The notes under the pieces are model-generated. The model had not been told where the DNA came from. It did not search any database and saw only the letters and a program-made list of their open reading frames with translations. A stretch of DNA of 63,952 nt from positions 1 through 63,952 of the forward strand of contig SXON01000047.1 in assembly GCA_005778355.1 (NCBI GenBank), read 5' to 3'. Position numbers and translations under genes: made by a program. This document shows, one piece after another, positions 25,183 through 32,872 of this stretch. This DNA comes from Pseudomonadota bacterium (GTDB lineage Bacteria; Myxococcota_A; UBA796; SXON01). Every line of letters starts with the position of its first letter. Position 1 is the stretch's first letter.

Positions 25183-26049
25183 ATGAACGTTGCCTTCGTC
25201 GGCCTCGGCGTCATGGGCGCCCCCATCGCGGCTCACCTGCAACGGGGCGGCCATGCCGTCACCGTCTACAACCGCACCCCCGCGAAGGCTCAGCGGTGGG
25301 TGCGCGAATACGGAGGACACGCTGTCGCGACACCGCGCGATGCGGCTCAAGGTGCCGATGCAGTCTTCATCTGCGTGGGCAACGATGACGACCTACGCGC
25401 CGTCGTGCTCGGTCATGAGGGCGCGCTCGCGGGCATGTCGCCGGGCGCCTTGCTGGTCGACCACACCACCACCTCGGCCGCCGTGGCGCGTGAGGTCGGC
25501 GCGGTTGCTGCGGAAGGGGTGGTGGGCTTCGTCGACGCGCCGGCCTCCGGCGGCCTGGCGGGCTCAGAGCTCGGGCAGCGGAGCATAATGAGCGGCGTCA
25601 GCGACGCCGACGTGGAGCGAGCGCGGGCCTACTTCGGGGCCTACGCGCGCGCGGTCGTGCACCAGGGGCCGGTCGGCACCGGACAGCTCAGCCAGATGGT
25701 CAACCAGATCTGCAGCGCGGGCGTGCTCGCGGGCCTCGCCGAGGGCCTCGACTTCGCCGTGCGCGCGGGGCTCGACCCCGAGAGAGTGGTTGCCGCGATC
25801 GGCAAGGGCGCGGCGCAGTCCTGGCAGCTGGACAACCGCTGGCGGACGATGGTCGACGCGCGCTTCGACTTCGGCTTCGCCGTGGACTGGATGCGCACGG
25901 ACCTGGCCCTCGCCTCGGCCACCGCCGACGAGATCGGCGCGTCGCTGCCGATCACCGAGGAGGTGGAGGAGCGCTACGCCGAGGTGACGGCGATGGGCGG
26001 GGGACGATGGGACACGTCTTCGCTCATCGCGCTGTTGCAGCGGGGCTAG
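25183..26049 (+). CDS. Beta-hydroxyacid dehydrogenase (3-hydroxyisobutyrate / glyoxylate reductase type)
   Basis: 288 residues, usual family length. An N-terminal Rossmann fold with dinucleotide loop GLGVMGAPIAAHL (GxGxMGxxxAxxL) is followed by VYNRTPAKAQ, where the Asn-Arg pair favours NADPH. The substrate-binding signature DAPASGG (FVDAPASGGLAGSE) is intact. The catalytic Lys lies in the NQICSAG-type helix region: the expected G-x-x-x-x-x-K position reads GQLSQMVNQICSAG, so the usual Lys appears replaced by Gln (LSQMVNQ). This is worth noting because that Lys is catalytic in the family. It may reduce short semialdehydes, or it may have a changed activity. Single-gene unit, convergent with an HMG-CoA-lyase-like gene. 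Confidence 0.88.
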   Translation: MNVAFVGLGVMGAPIAAHLQRGGHAVTVYNRTPAKAQRWVREYGGHAVATPRDAAQGADAVFICVGNDDDLRAVVLGHEGALAGMSPGALLVDHTTTSAAVAREVGAVAAEGVVGFVDAPASGGLAGSELGQRSIMSGVSDADVERARAYFGAYARAVVHQGPVGTGQLSQMVNQICSAGVLAGLAEGLDFAVRAGLDPERVVAAIGKGAAQSWQLDNRWRTMVDARFDFGFAVDWMRTDLALASATADEIGASLPITEEVEERYAEVTAMGGGRWDTSSLIALLQRG

Positions 26050-26067
26050 GCGCCGTGGGGCTCGATC

Positions 26068-26091
26068 TGCGCGGGCTGGCGAGCCCGCGCT
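26068..26091 (+). repeat. REP-like hairpin, copy 2
   Basis: Perfect 9-bp stem (GCGCGGGCT / AGCCCGCGC) with loop GGCG. With the preceding GATC it is identical over 28 bp to copy 3 at 35423-35450. It lies between the convergent dehydrogenase and HMGL-like genes, where it could end transcription from both sides. Confidence 0.75.
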
Positions 26092-26112
26092 TTCGAGCGG
26101 GAGGCCGTAGCT

Positions 26113-27123
26113 CTAGTCTGACCCGCCACCTTCGCCAAAGCGACCGGCGAAGGTCTCATACATCTCGCGGCACTCGTAACGATCCGGGCGCGACATGCGC
26201 TGGATGCCCGCCCGCGGGTGCACGTTGTAGAAGCCCGTGATGGCGTAGGGCAGGTGGTAGCCGAAGCGCAGCTCGTCGCGCAGCGTGGCGTACTCGTCGA
26301 CCAGCTCGAGGATCGGCTTCACGTCGTACCGGGGGTTGTCCAGGTAGAAGAGCAAGAGCTCCATCGGGCAGTTACCGGCGCCGCGACCGATGCCGTGCAC
26401 GGTGGCGTCGACGAAGTCGCAGCCCGCGTCGATGGCGGCGATGGTGTTGGCGAAGGCCTGCTGCTGGTTGTTGTGCGTGTGGACGCCGATCTTGATCTTG
26501 TCCCCCAGCCGCCCCTGGTACACGTGGCAGAGGTGGGTGATGTGGTAGGGGTAGAGCGCCCCGAAGCTGTCGACGATGGCGACGTTGTGCACGCCGGAGT
26601 CGCGCAGCTCGTCGAGGAAGGCGTCGACCTCCTTCGGCTCGAGCGTGCTCACCGCCATCACGTTCATAAAGGTCTCGTAGCCCTCCTCGAGCGCGCGATC
26701 GAGGAGGCGACGGGCTTCCTTGAGCTGGTGCGCGTAGGTCGCGATGCGGATGGTGTTGACCACCGTGCTGCCGCGGGGCTTGATGTCGCTCGGGTCGACC
26801 TTGCCGCAGTCGAGCATGGCCGCGATCTTCATCTTGCCGTTGTGGGCCTGGGTGACCTCTGCCAGCACGTCCTCGTCGAGGAAGCGCCACTCGCCCACCT
26901 TGCTGCGATCGAAGGTGCCCTCGCGGGTGCGGTAGCCGATCTCCATGTAGTCCACGCCCGAGGACTGGAGCGCCTCGAAGGTGCGGCGCACCCACTGGCG
27001 GTCGAACTTCCAGTTGTTGCAGATCCCGCCGTCGCGGATGGTGCAGTCGAGCACCTTGATACGGCGGCGGCGGTCGGTCACGAGCCCCTCGGGGCAGCAC
27101 TTCACGCGGTAGTCGAGAGCCAC
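26113..27123 (-). CDS. DRE-TIM metallolyase (HMG-CoA lyase / 4-hydroxy-2-oxovalerate aldolase-like)
   Basis: 336 residues. The TIM barrel shows the DRE-type first strand LDCTIRDGG with the catalytic Arg-Asp pair and the metal-binding HTHNN motif (KIGVHTHNNQQQA). The family catalyses retro-aldol or Claisen-type cleavage with a divalent metal. The CTIRDGG variant and absence of a C-terminal communication domain fit the 4-hydroxy-2-oxovalerate aldolase-like branch better than true HMG-CoA lyase, but the substrate is open. The start is GTG at 27123, with AGGAGG 6 nt upstream, one of the clear Shine-Dalgarno sites in the window. It is transcribed alone toward the dehydrogenase gene. Confidence 0.88.
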   Translation of the reverse strand: MALDYRVKCCPEGLVTDRRRRIKVLDCTIRDGGICNNWKFDRQWVRRTFEALQSSGVDYMEIGYRTREGTFDRSKVGEWRFLDEDVLAEVTQAHNGKMKIAAMLDCGKVDPSDIKPRGSTVVNTIRIATYAHQLKEARRLLDRALEEGYETFMNVMAVSTLEPKEVDAFLDELRDSGVHNVAIVDSFGALYPYHITHLCHVYQGRLGDKIKIGVHTHNNQQQAFANTIAAIDAGCDFVDATVHGIGRGAGNCPMELLLFYLDNPRYDVKPILELVDEYATLRDELRFGYHLPYAITGFYNVHPRAGIQRMSRPDRYECREMYETFAGRFGEGGGSD

Positions 27124-27229
27124 GGGGGGCCTCCTGGAAAGGCCGCGACACTACCCAGCCTCCGACCGACCCGCCACCACCGCGACCGGCCGGTGACACA
27201 GTAGTACCGTCCCTCACGACCCCCGGGGT

Positions 27230-27235
27230 TAGCCA
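27230..27235 (+). promoter_or_regulatory. Putative -10 box (TAGCCA) exactly 6 nt before the lipoprotein GTG
   Basis: TAGCCA, CTCAGG, GTG at 27242. The TAG is also an in-frame stop, so translation cannot begin further upstream. This fixes the start of the lipoprotein gene. Confidence 0.4.
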
Positions 27236-27241
27236 CTCAGG

Positions 27242-28057
27242 GTGATCTGGCTCCTCGCCGCCTGCCTCGAGCCCTTCGAGCACGACGCCCACGATCTGGT
27301 TGACCTCAGGATCGTGGGCATGACCTATCAGGATGGCAAGGCGACGGCGTTCGCCTGGGAGGGCGAGAACGCCTGGAGCGCCGTGGCGCCCTCGCAAAGC
27401 TGGACGGGCGACGTGGACGCATGGATCTGTGGTGACAGCGCCGACTGTGCTGCCCGGCCGACCCAGGAAGCGTCGGTGACCATCAGCGACGGGGTCACGA
27501 CGGAGTCGGGCACCCTGGAGTTCGACGCCGGGGGCGAGGTGCCCGAGGTCGGCGCGGTCACCCGAGAGGAGACCGACGAGGGCTGGACGCTCTCGCTCGA
27601 CGCCCCAGCTTCGCACGTGACCCACTGGATGGCGCCGCAGGGCGACATCGGGGAGACAGGCCAGCACGAGGCGCTCTATGTGCCACCGGGCGACGGCATC
27701 TGGCCTGTGGTCGCGCTCACCCTCGACGGGATGGGGGGAAACGCCTGGACGATCGTCGACGTGGCCGAGGGGGACATCGGCCCGGCCCTCTGGACCGAAC
27801 GGCGCGTCATCCCGGTCGACGCAATCCCCGAGGGTCTCGAAGGGGACCGCTGGTACGGCGAACTCGAGCCGGTTGACGACCTTCTCGGGTACCGGCTGGT
27901 GGCGTTGTCCGAGGAGTACACCCACGCCGACACGGCCTTCTGCGGCTTCGGCAGCGGCGGGTGGGATCCCGACACGCTCGTGACGCGCGCCTGCGGGCGT
28001 GACGAGGTGACGACCGCGTCTCGCGGGCTCTGGGTGGAGGCGCGGGCGGTACCGTAG
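27242..28057 (+). CDS. Lipoprotein with minimal signal peptide, function unknown
   Basis: 271 residues. VIWLLAACLEP has the lipobox Cys at residue 8, among the shortest lipoprotein signals imaginable. It cannot be longer because an in-frame TAG lies four codons upstream. The mature protein is acidic and Gly/Trp/Asp-rich with several likely beta strands, and it has paired cysteines (ICGDSADCAARP; AFCGFGSG ... RACGRDE). No catalytic motif recognised. It stands alone between the HMGL-like gene (divergent) and an inverted-repeat element downstream. Confidence 0.72.
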   Translation: MIWLLAACLEPFEHDAHDLVDLRIVGMTYQDGKATAFAWEGENAWSAVAPSQSWTGDVDAWICGDSADCAARPTQEASVTISDGVTTESGTLEFDAGGEVPEVGAVTREETDEGWTLSLDAPASHVTHWMAPQGDIGETGQHEALYVPPGDGIWPVVALTLDGMGGNAWTIVDVAEGDIGPALWTERRVIPVDAIPEGLEGDRWYGELEPVDDLLGYRLVALSEEYTHADTAFCGFGSGGWDPDTLVTRACGRDEVTTASRGLWVEARAVP

Positions 28058-28100
28058 GCGTGGCGGTCGCGGTGGCACCCCCCGGGGGGAGGGGCTGAAC

Positions 28101-28303
28101 AGGGTCATCCTCCCCGAAATAGGACGCCCGGCCACCTCATCGGGGAAAAAATAGGACTCGAAGTCACCTGAGCGCCCACCCGCCACGGACAAACCGGCAC
28201 TATTGGCGAGGACCGCACCCGGGGTTGGCCCGAAATGGGCGCACGAGTCCTATCTTCTGGTCGATGACTCGGTCGAGTGTCCCAAAAACGCCCCCATGAC
28301 CCT
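28101..28303. repeat. Long-inverted-repeat element, copy A (203 bp; 60-bp arms, 83-bp centre)
   Basis: The arms 28101-28160 and 28244-28303 align as inverted repeats without gaps. Each arm has conserved blocks in fixed order: AGGGTCAT at the tip, GGAC(ACT) 13 nt later, TCATCG, and ATAGGACTCG at the inner end. The right arm also contains the small palindrome ACTCGGTCGAGT. The same block order and spacing occur in copy B at 53055-53254, but the centres of A and B are unlike each other. No open reading frame or RNA gene is recognisable inside. It sits between convergent genes. Nature unknown; a non-autonomous mobile element (MITE-like) or a structured RNA are both possible. Confidence 0.75.
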
Positions 28304-28337
28304 CGGCCAGCCCCATCGCGACAACACCTGCGCTCGG

Positions 28338-28721
28338 CTACTCCACCACCCGGGCCACCACCCGGTACATGACCACGCTCTCGCCACCCGGTAGTCGCGC
28401 CCCTTGCCCCACCTGGGCTTCCTCGCCGACGAGGAAACTCACGCGCGGTGCGGCGACCAGGTGGAAGCGTTCGCGGCCGCCGCGGAGCACCTCGACCGCT
28501 TCCACCCGCACGTCGAGCTGGTAACCACCGTCGATCTCGTCGAGCGCGAGGCTGAAGCGGTAGGCCGGCGCCTCATCGGTCGCGGGAAGGGTGACACTCG
28601 GCAGCGACCCGAGCGCAACGTCGGCGAGGAGCACCTGGGCGGCGCCCGATGGACCCCGAAGCTCGAGATCGAGGTCGGCGGCGAGGGCGGTATGGGCGAG
28701 GAGGAGGAGCATGGGCACCAT
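28338..28721 (-). CDS. Exported small protein of unknown function
   Basis: 127 residues. MVPMLLLLAHTALAAD is a standard signal peptide with cleavage after ALA-A. The mature part is a run of beta strands (LDLELRGPSGAAQVLLADVAL, YQLDVRVEAVEVL) suggesting a periplasmic beta-sandwich. No known motif. ATG at 28721 follows the DoxX-like gene stop by 6 bp, so the two are co-transcribed and the protein may support that membrane protein. Confidence 0.65.
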   Translation of the reverse strand: MVPMLLLLAHTALAADLDLELRGPSGAAQVLLADVALGSLPSVTLPATDEAPAYRFSLALDEIDGGYQLDVRVEAVEVLRGGRERFHLVAAPRVSFLVGEEAQVGQGARLPGGESVVMYRVVARVVE

Positions 28722-28727
28722 GTATCG

Positions 28728-29099
28728 TCAGGCGACCGGCGACAACAACATCCGCCCGTAGGCCACGAAAGCCATGAGCAGACCCAGGACGGCGCTCATG
28801 AGAATGGCACCGGTCTCCTGGTACCGGAGATGCACGCCGATGAAAACGAGGCTCTCCACCGCGAGAAGGCCGGCAGCCACCACGGTGAGCCTGGGGTGCC
28901 AACGCAACGCGGAGGGCAGGATCAGGCCCACCCCGCACACGAGCTCCATCACCCCGAGCGCGGCCCACGCCTCGCGGGGCAGCGCGCCGAACGAGGGCAC
29001 GTCGCCGGTCACCTCGTCGAAGAGCACCGTCTTCATCACCCCGGAGGCGCCGTAGAGCAGTGCAGCGAGGACTTGAAGCGACCAGAGGAGGAGGTTCAT
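28728..29099 (-). CDS. DoxX-like four-helix membrane protein
   Basis: 123 residues with four predicted membrane helices: LLLWSLQVLAALLYGASGVMK, WAALGVMELVCGVGLILPSAL, VVAAGLLAVESLVFIGVHL and ILMSAVLGLLMAFVAYG. The arrangement, with Lys after the first helix and a G-x-x-E-x-x-x-G segment in the second, matches the DoxX/DoxD-like superfamily. Members are implicated in thiol/sulfur or quinone-linked redox functions, but the role here is not shown. It is the first gene of a pair with a small exported protein and is divergent from a TonB-dependent receptor 50 bp away. Confidence 0.8.
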   Translation of the reverse strand: MNLLLWSLQVLAALLYGASGVMKTVLFDEVTGDVPSFGALPREAWAALGVMELVCGVGLILPSALRWHPRLTVVAAGLLAVESLVFIGVHLRYQETGAILMSAVLGLLMAFVAYGRMLLSPVA

Positions 29100-29134
29100 C
29101 AGCCCGCCAATATCAGGATTCCATGGGAGCGCGT

Positions 29135-29140
29135 TAGCCC
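29135..29140 (+). promoter_or_regulatory. Putative -10 box (TAGCCC) 9 nt before the receptor ATG
   Basis: TAGCCC, 9 nt, ATG at 29150, no Shine-Dalgarno. Part of the recurrent pattern; weak match to TATAAT. Confidence 0.3.
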
Positions 29141-29149
29141 CGCGCCGCG

Positions 29150-31105
29150 ATGCTTCTCGCCGCGATTGCCCTCGCTGCCGACGACGTGCCCGCCGAGGGC
29201 TCGGGGGACGATCCGCACGAGGTCGTTGTGGAGGCGCGTCGCGACGCGCCGGTCGTGAGCGAGGAGACGCTCGACCGCGAGCGCGTGCTGCTCACCCCAG
29301 GCACCTTCGAAGATCCGGTGCGCCTCGTGCAGAGTCTCCCGGGCGTGGCGCTCACGCCAGAGTACGGCCCGCAGGCGGGCGACCTCGCGATCCGCGGCGC
29401 CGCGCCGTGGGAAACCCGCTACCTCCTCGACGGCATCGAGCTGCCCTACCTCTATCACTTCAACGGATATTCCTCTGTTTTCCCCGCGCGCTTGCTCGAC
29501 GAGCTCTCGCTCTTGCCCTCCACCTTCGGTGCCGAGCACGGCGACGCGACAGGCGCCATCGTGCAGACGACCAGCACCTGGGAGCGAAGCGACGCGCCAA
29601 CCGCCAGCGCCAACCTCAACTTCGTGATGGCGGGTGCCGAGGCCACCCTCCCGGGCGGCGAGCGATGGACCATGCGCGCCAGCGGGCGCCGCTCCTACCT
29701 CGACGCCGTGTCGCGGGACGAGGAACAATACACCGTCTTCCCCGTTTTCTCCGACTGGTTTGCGCGCCTGGAGTACCACCCGAGCGCCGCCGCGCGGTGG
29801 TCGTTCGGGGGTTTCGGCGGCTCTGATTTCTATACCCGCTACGCCGGCGAGCCCACCACGCTCAGCGAATACGCACAATCGGTGAACCCAGCCTTCGCCT
29901 ACGACAAGGCCTTCGCGGCGGGCATGGTTACCCACCGGCACCTGCTCGGCGCCGGTCGGCTGGATGGTAGCCTTGCGCTCTCCCGCTACGCGGTGGACGG
30001 CGAGCTGTCGTCGGCGCACGACCGCGAGGTGCTCACGCGCGTACAATGGCGGGAGACAGCCACGTTCTTGCCGCGAAGCGGCCTATCGCTGGTGACCGGA
30101 CTCGATCTCCGCCAGGAGTGGCTCCGACTCGACGTGCTCACCGACCGGGCGTGGCCCGAGGTGGAGCGCGAGTCCGCGCTGCTGGCCCGCGGCGTCAGCG
30201 TGGACTCCCGCAGCGACCGCCTCGTGGCGGGCGCCTTCGCCGAGGCGCGCTGGACGCTGAACGACTTCCGCCTGGTCCCCGGGCTGCGGGTCGACGGCGA
30301 CACCCTGTCCGAGAGCGTGGTGCTCGACCCGCGGTTCAACGCGAGGTGGCAGATCGGCCCCGACGAGCGCCTGCGGCTCGCCCTGGGACAGTACTCCCAG
30401 TTCCCCGAGGCCGAGTGGCTCGACGCGACGGTCGGCACACCCGGCCTCTCGCCCGCCGTCTCGCGGCAGCCCGCGCTGGGCTTCGACTACGCCATTGCCC
30501 GCCGACTGGAGCTCGAGATCGACCTCTGGGGTAAGTTAGGTGAAAATCTCGTTAATCTCGACGCGGGCCAAGCCCCGGTGGCGGTGGACGGGGTGGCCTA
30601 CGGCGTTGAGCTCCAGAGCCGCTACCGCATTCGCGACCTTTTCTTCGCCTCAGCCGGGGTGTCCTTGTCCCACGCGGAGCGCGGTGGCGAACGGTTTGAC
30701 TACGATCAGCCCTGGGCGCTCAACCTGGTGGGCTCCTGGAGCTTCCGTCCTACCTGGAACGCCGGCGTCCGCTACCGCGTCGGCGAGGGGCTACCCTACA
30801 CGCCGATCATTGATGGGAGCTACGTCGCCGCGAGTGACAGCTACTTGCCGGTGTACGGCGACACCAACAGCGAGCGGCTGCCGGTCTTCCAGAAGATCGA
30901 TCTCCACCTCCAGAAAGACTGGCGTTTCCGGACGTGGAAGCTCGCGGCCTACGGCGAGGCGTGGATTGTCCCCCCGGGCAACAACGTGATGTACATGGCC
31001 TGGAGCTACGACTACGACGAGGTGGGCGAGGTCAAAGGGCCCGTTTTCGTTCCGCTCCTCGGCGTCCGGGGCGAGTGGGGCCTCGCGGCGCCGGAGCCGG
31101 GCTAG
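29150..31105 (+). CDS. TonB-dependent outer-membrane receptor
   Basis: 651 residues. A short signal (MLLAAIALAADDV) is followed by a TonB-box-like acidic segment (HEVVVEARRDAPVVSEETL). The plug domain has LVQSLPGVALTPEYGPQAGDLAIRG and RYLLDGIELPYLYHF. The 22-strand barrel follows, with frequent aromatic-ended strands and a C-terminal strand ending LRGEWGLAAPEPG-like. It would import a substrate (siderophore, vitamin, oligosaccharide) using the proton-motive force through TonB; the ligand is not predictable. It lacks a carboxypeptidase-like N-terminal extension. The stop TAG overlaps the stop of the convergent SGNH gene inside a shared CTAG. Confidence 0.9.
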   Translation: MLLAAIALAADDVPAEGSGDDPHEVVVEARRDAPVVSEETLDRERVLLTPGTFEDPVRLVQSLPGVALTPEYGPQAGDLAIRGAAPWETRYLLDGIELPYLYHFNGYSSVFPARLLDELSLLPSTFGAEHGDATGAIVQTTSTWERSDAPTASANLNFVMAGAEATLPGGERWTMRASGRRSYLDAVSRDEEQYTVFPVFSDWFARLEYHPSAAARWSFGGFGGSDFYTRYAGEPTTLSEYAQSVNPAFAYDKAFAAGMVTHRHLLGAGRLDGSLALSRYAVDGELSSAHDREVLTRVQWRETATFLPRSGLSLVTGLDLRQEWLRLDVLTDRAWPEVERESALLARGVSVDSRSDRLVAGAFAEARWTLNDFRLVPGLRVDGDTLSESVVLDPRFNARWQIGPDERLRLALGQYSQFPEAEWLDATVGTPGLSPAVSRQPALGFDYAIARRLELEIDLWGKLGENLVNLDAGQAPVAVDGVAYGVELQSRYRIRDLFFASAGVSLSHAERGGERFDYDQPWALNLVGSWSFRPTWNAGVRYRVGEGLPYTPIIDGSYVAASDSYLPVYGDTNSERLPVFQKIDLHLQKDWRFRTWKLAAYGEAWIVPPGNNVMYMAWSYDYDEVGEVKGPVFVPLLGVRGEWGLAAPEPG

Positions 31106-32103
31106 CGTCCGGAGGGCAGCGTCAGCAAACCCGCGTCGCGGATGAAGTCCGCTAGGGCCTGGGCATACAGGGCATAGCCCTCGGCGTCGGGATGGCCGCC
31201 ATCATAGAAGAGCGGCTCGCTCACGGCGTCGTCGGCCTCGAAGGCGGCGATGATCTCCGGGGCCAGCTTGTCGAGCTGCTCCGGGCGACCGCGTGCGAGC
31301 TCCTTGCCGGTCGCGAGATCGACCATCGCCTGGCCGTCGTGCGAGACTCGCAGCACCACCCCGGGCGCGCGCCGCGCCGCGTCGAAAACCGGAGTGAGGT
31401 CGATCAGCGGCGCCGGCGGGTCGGCGGGGATGGCCTGCGGCTCGGTCAGGGCCCTCACGTCGAAGGTGCTCACCGGGTGCAGCGCGATCATGGCGCGGGC
31501 GGGGCTCGCCGCGCGAACCGCCGACACGAACGGCGCCCAGCCGGCCTGGCCCCCGGAGCCGCGCCCCTTGGCGATAATGTACAGGTCGCCGCCGACTTGT
31601 TGACGAGTGCGTCGCACCCAGCCCTCGAGGCCGGTGGCATCCAGCCCCGGTGCGGCCGACGTGACAACCTCCACGCCCAGGCGCTCGGCCAGCTGCGCGC
31701 CGAGGGCGAGGTCGTCGTCAACCCCCCAGCCCAGGGCCACCGAGTCGCCCACGATCACCACGCGCGGGCCGCTCGCCTTCGCGGCCACGTCGTCTTCCCC
31801 GCGGAAACCGTGCGCCTCGGTGGAGAGGTGGAAAACCCGGCGGCGGGTGATCTTGGCCCGTCCCTCGGGGCTCTGCGTGTCCATGGGATCGTGCGGGCGG
31901 TCGGGAACGACCATGCGAACGGCGCGCAGGTTGGCCTTGAGCCCTGTCGTCCCCTGGGACCCTGGACCCTGCTCGAAGATCTGGGCCGACTCCATGTCCT
32001 TCACCGCGTGCCGGATGTGCCACAAGTAGGCCCCGACCAGCGCGCACGCGAGCAGCCCCAGCAACGTCGCATAAGGGAGGGCGTATGTCCACTTCGCACG
32101 CAT
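31102..32103 (-). CDS. Membrane-anchored SGNH/GDSL hydrolase
   Basis: 333 residues. An N-terminal signal anchor (YATLLGLLACALVGAYLWHI) precedes an SGNH-type esterase fold: block I VVIVGDSVALGWG (nucleophile Ser, around residue 120) and block V with the Asp/His pair in FYDGGHPDAEGY near residue 310. It should act outside the cytoplasmic membrane as an esterase or acyl/acetyl hydrolase. Related SGNH proteins commonly accompany NodU-type carbamoyltransferases and DUF5989 proteins, and such genes lie just across the divergent promoter region here. That supports a shared envelope-glycan or natural-product pathway (inference). Start ATG at 32103, with TACCTG 6 nt upstream. Confidence 0.85.
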   Translation of the reverse strand: MRAKWTYALPYATLLGLLACALVGAYLWHIRHAVKDMESAQIFEQGPGSQGTTGLKANLRAVRMVVPDRPHDPMDTQSPEGRAKITRRRVFHLSTEAHGFRGEDDVAAKASGPRVVIVGDSVALGWGVDDDLALGAQLAERLGVEVVTSAAPGLDATGLEGWVRRTRQQVGGDLYIIAKGRGSGGQAGWAPFVSAVRAASPARAMIALHPVSTFDVRALTEPQAIPADPPAPLIDLTPVFDAARRAPGVVLRVSHDGQAMVDLATGKELARGRPEQLDKLAPEIIAAFEADDAVSEPLFYDGGHPDAEGYALYAQALADFIRDAGLLTLPSGR

Positions 32104-32203
32104 GTACCGCAGGTATCGCCGCAGTGAAGCCGGGCCGGCCTAGACCTCCCAATCCGTAGTCAACCACACACTCCTTCTGGCCCATGCCGGGCGAGAATGC
32201 GGT

Positions 32204-32872
32204 GTGCGTGCGCTCGTTCGGCGAATGGCCATTCGCCACCTTCTTCCCCTGTCATGGCGCCTCGGCGACGAGCGCGTGGCCCGCAGCCTGCAGCGTTTCG
32301 CCCTGGTGGAATCCGACTCCGCCTGGCAATTCCTCCGCGCGCTGGAAGTGCTCGAGAAACCGGAGCACAAGGCGGCGATGTTCCACGATGCGCTCGAGGA
32401 GATGTCTCACGCCGAGGGCTTCGCCCGGCTCGCCGCCCGTTACTCGCCGCGCCCCTTGCCTCTGCCCCGCGAGGCTCGGTCTCCGCTCATCGAGCGCCCC
32501 GAGCAGCTTGGCGAGTTTCTCGCCTACATCTATGTGGGCGAGCGCGACGTGTACGACGAGTTCGACGACTACGCGCGCGCGGCGCGTCGCCCCGACATCG
32601 AAGCCCACCTCGCCGCCATTCAGGAAGACGAGGCTGGCCACCACGAGGACGCCGAGCGCACCGTCTTGAACCTCGTCGGCAGCGAGACGCGGTTCGTGCG
32701 CCTCCAACGCGAAGCCCGCTGGCGCCGCTTCCGCGAGTCCTTCATGCGCGTGTCCACCGGCATCGGGCACGTCGTGTCGACCATCCTGCTCGGCATCCTC
32801 TACTTCGCGGTCGGTGCCTTGCTCGCCGTCCCGTCCAGGCGCCGGATGGCCCCCCGCGGCCTCGCCCGATGA
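32204..32872 (+). CDS. Ferritin-like diiron protein with C-terminal membrane helix
   Basis: 222 residues. Helices carry the carboxylate/His pattern of a ferritin-like diiron site: EEMSHAE, the EF segment YVGERDVYDEF, and EDEAGHHED, that is ExxH twice. A single hydrophobic helix (VVSTILLGILYFAVGALLAV) near the C-terminus would anchor it to the membrane. Possible roles are O2-dependent oxidation of a lipid or glycan precursor, or metal storage. Start is uncertain: GTG 32204, or ATG 32225 inside a perfect 18-bp palindrome (32220-32237). Its TGA overlaps the carbamoyltransferase start as ATGA, giving tight translational coupling and implying a common pathway. Confidence 0.75.
   Translation: MRALVRRMAIRHLLPLSWRLGDERVARSLQRFALVESDSAWQFLRALEVLEKPEHKAAMFHDALEEMSHAEGFARLAARYSPRPLPLPREARSPLIERPEQLGEFLAYIYVGERDVYDEFDDYARAARRPDIEAHLAAIQEDEAGHHEDAERTVLNLVGSETRFVRLQREARWRRFRESFMRVSTGIGHVVSTILLGILYFAVGALLAVPSRRRMAPRGLAR

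Noticed and set aside
26372..28192. A 606-codon minus-strand frame spanning a lipoprotein gene and the HMGL-like gene
   Set aside because: It runs antisense to the lipoprotein and out of frame over the HMGL-like gene, both better supported; composition is Arg/Pro-rich noise.
28101..28303. Element A considered as an intrinsic terminator for the convergent genes
   Set aside because: The arms are 60 bp with an 83-bp loop and conserved internal blocks shared with a second locus, which goes beyond a simple terminator; no U-tract follows.
32220..32237. Perfect 18-bp palindrome GGCGAATGG/CCATTCGCC as an operator
   Set aside because: It lies at or just inside the start of the ferritin-like gene and occurs once. 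A single palindrome of this length in GC-rich DNA is not enough to claim a regulatory site.
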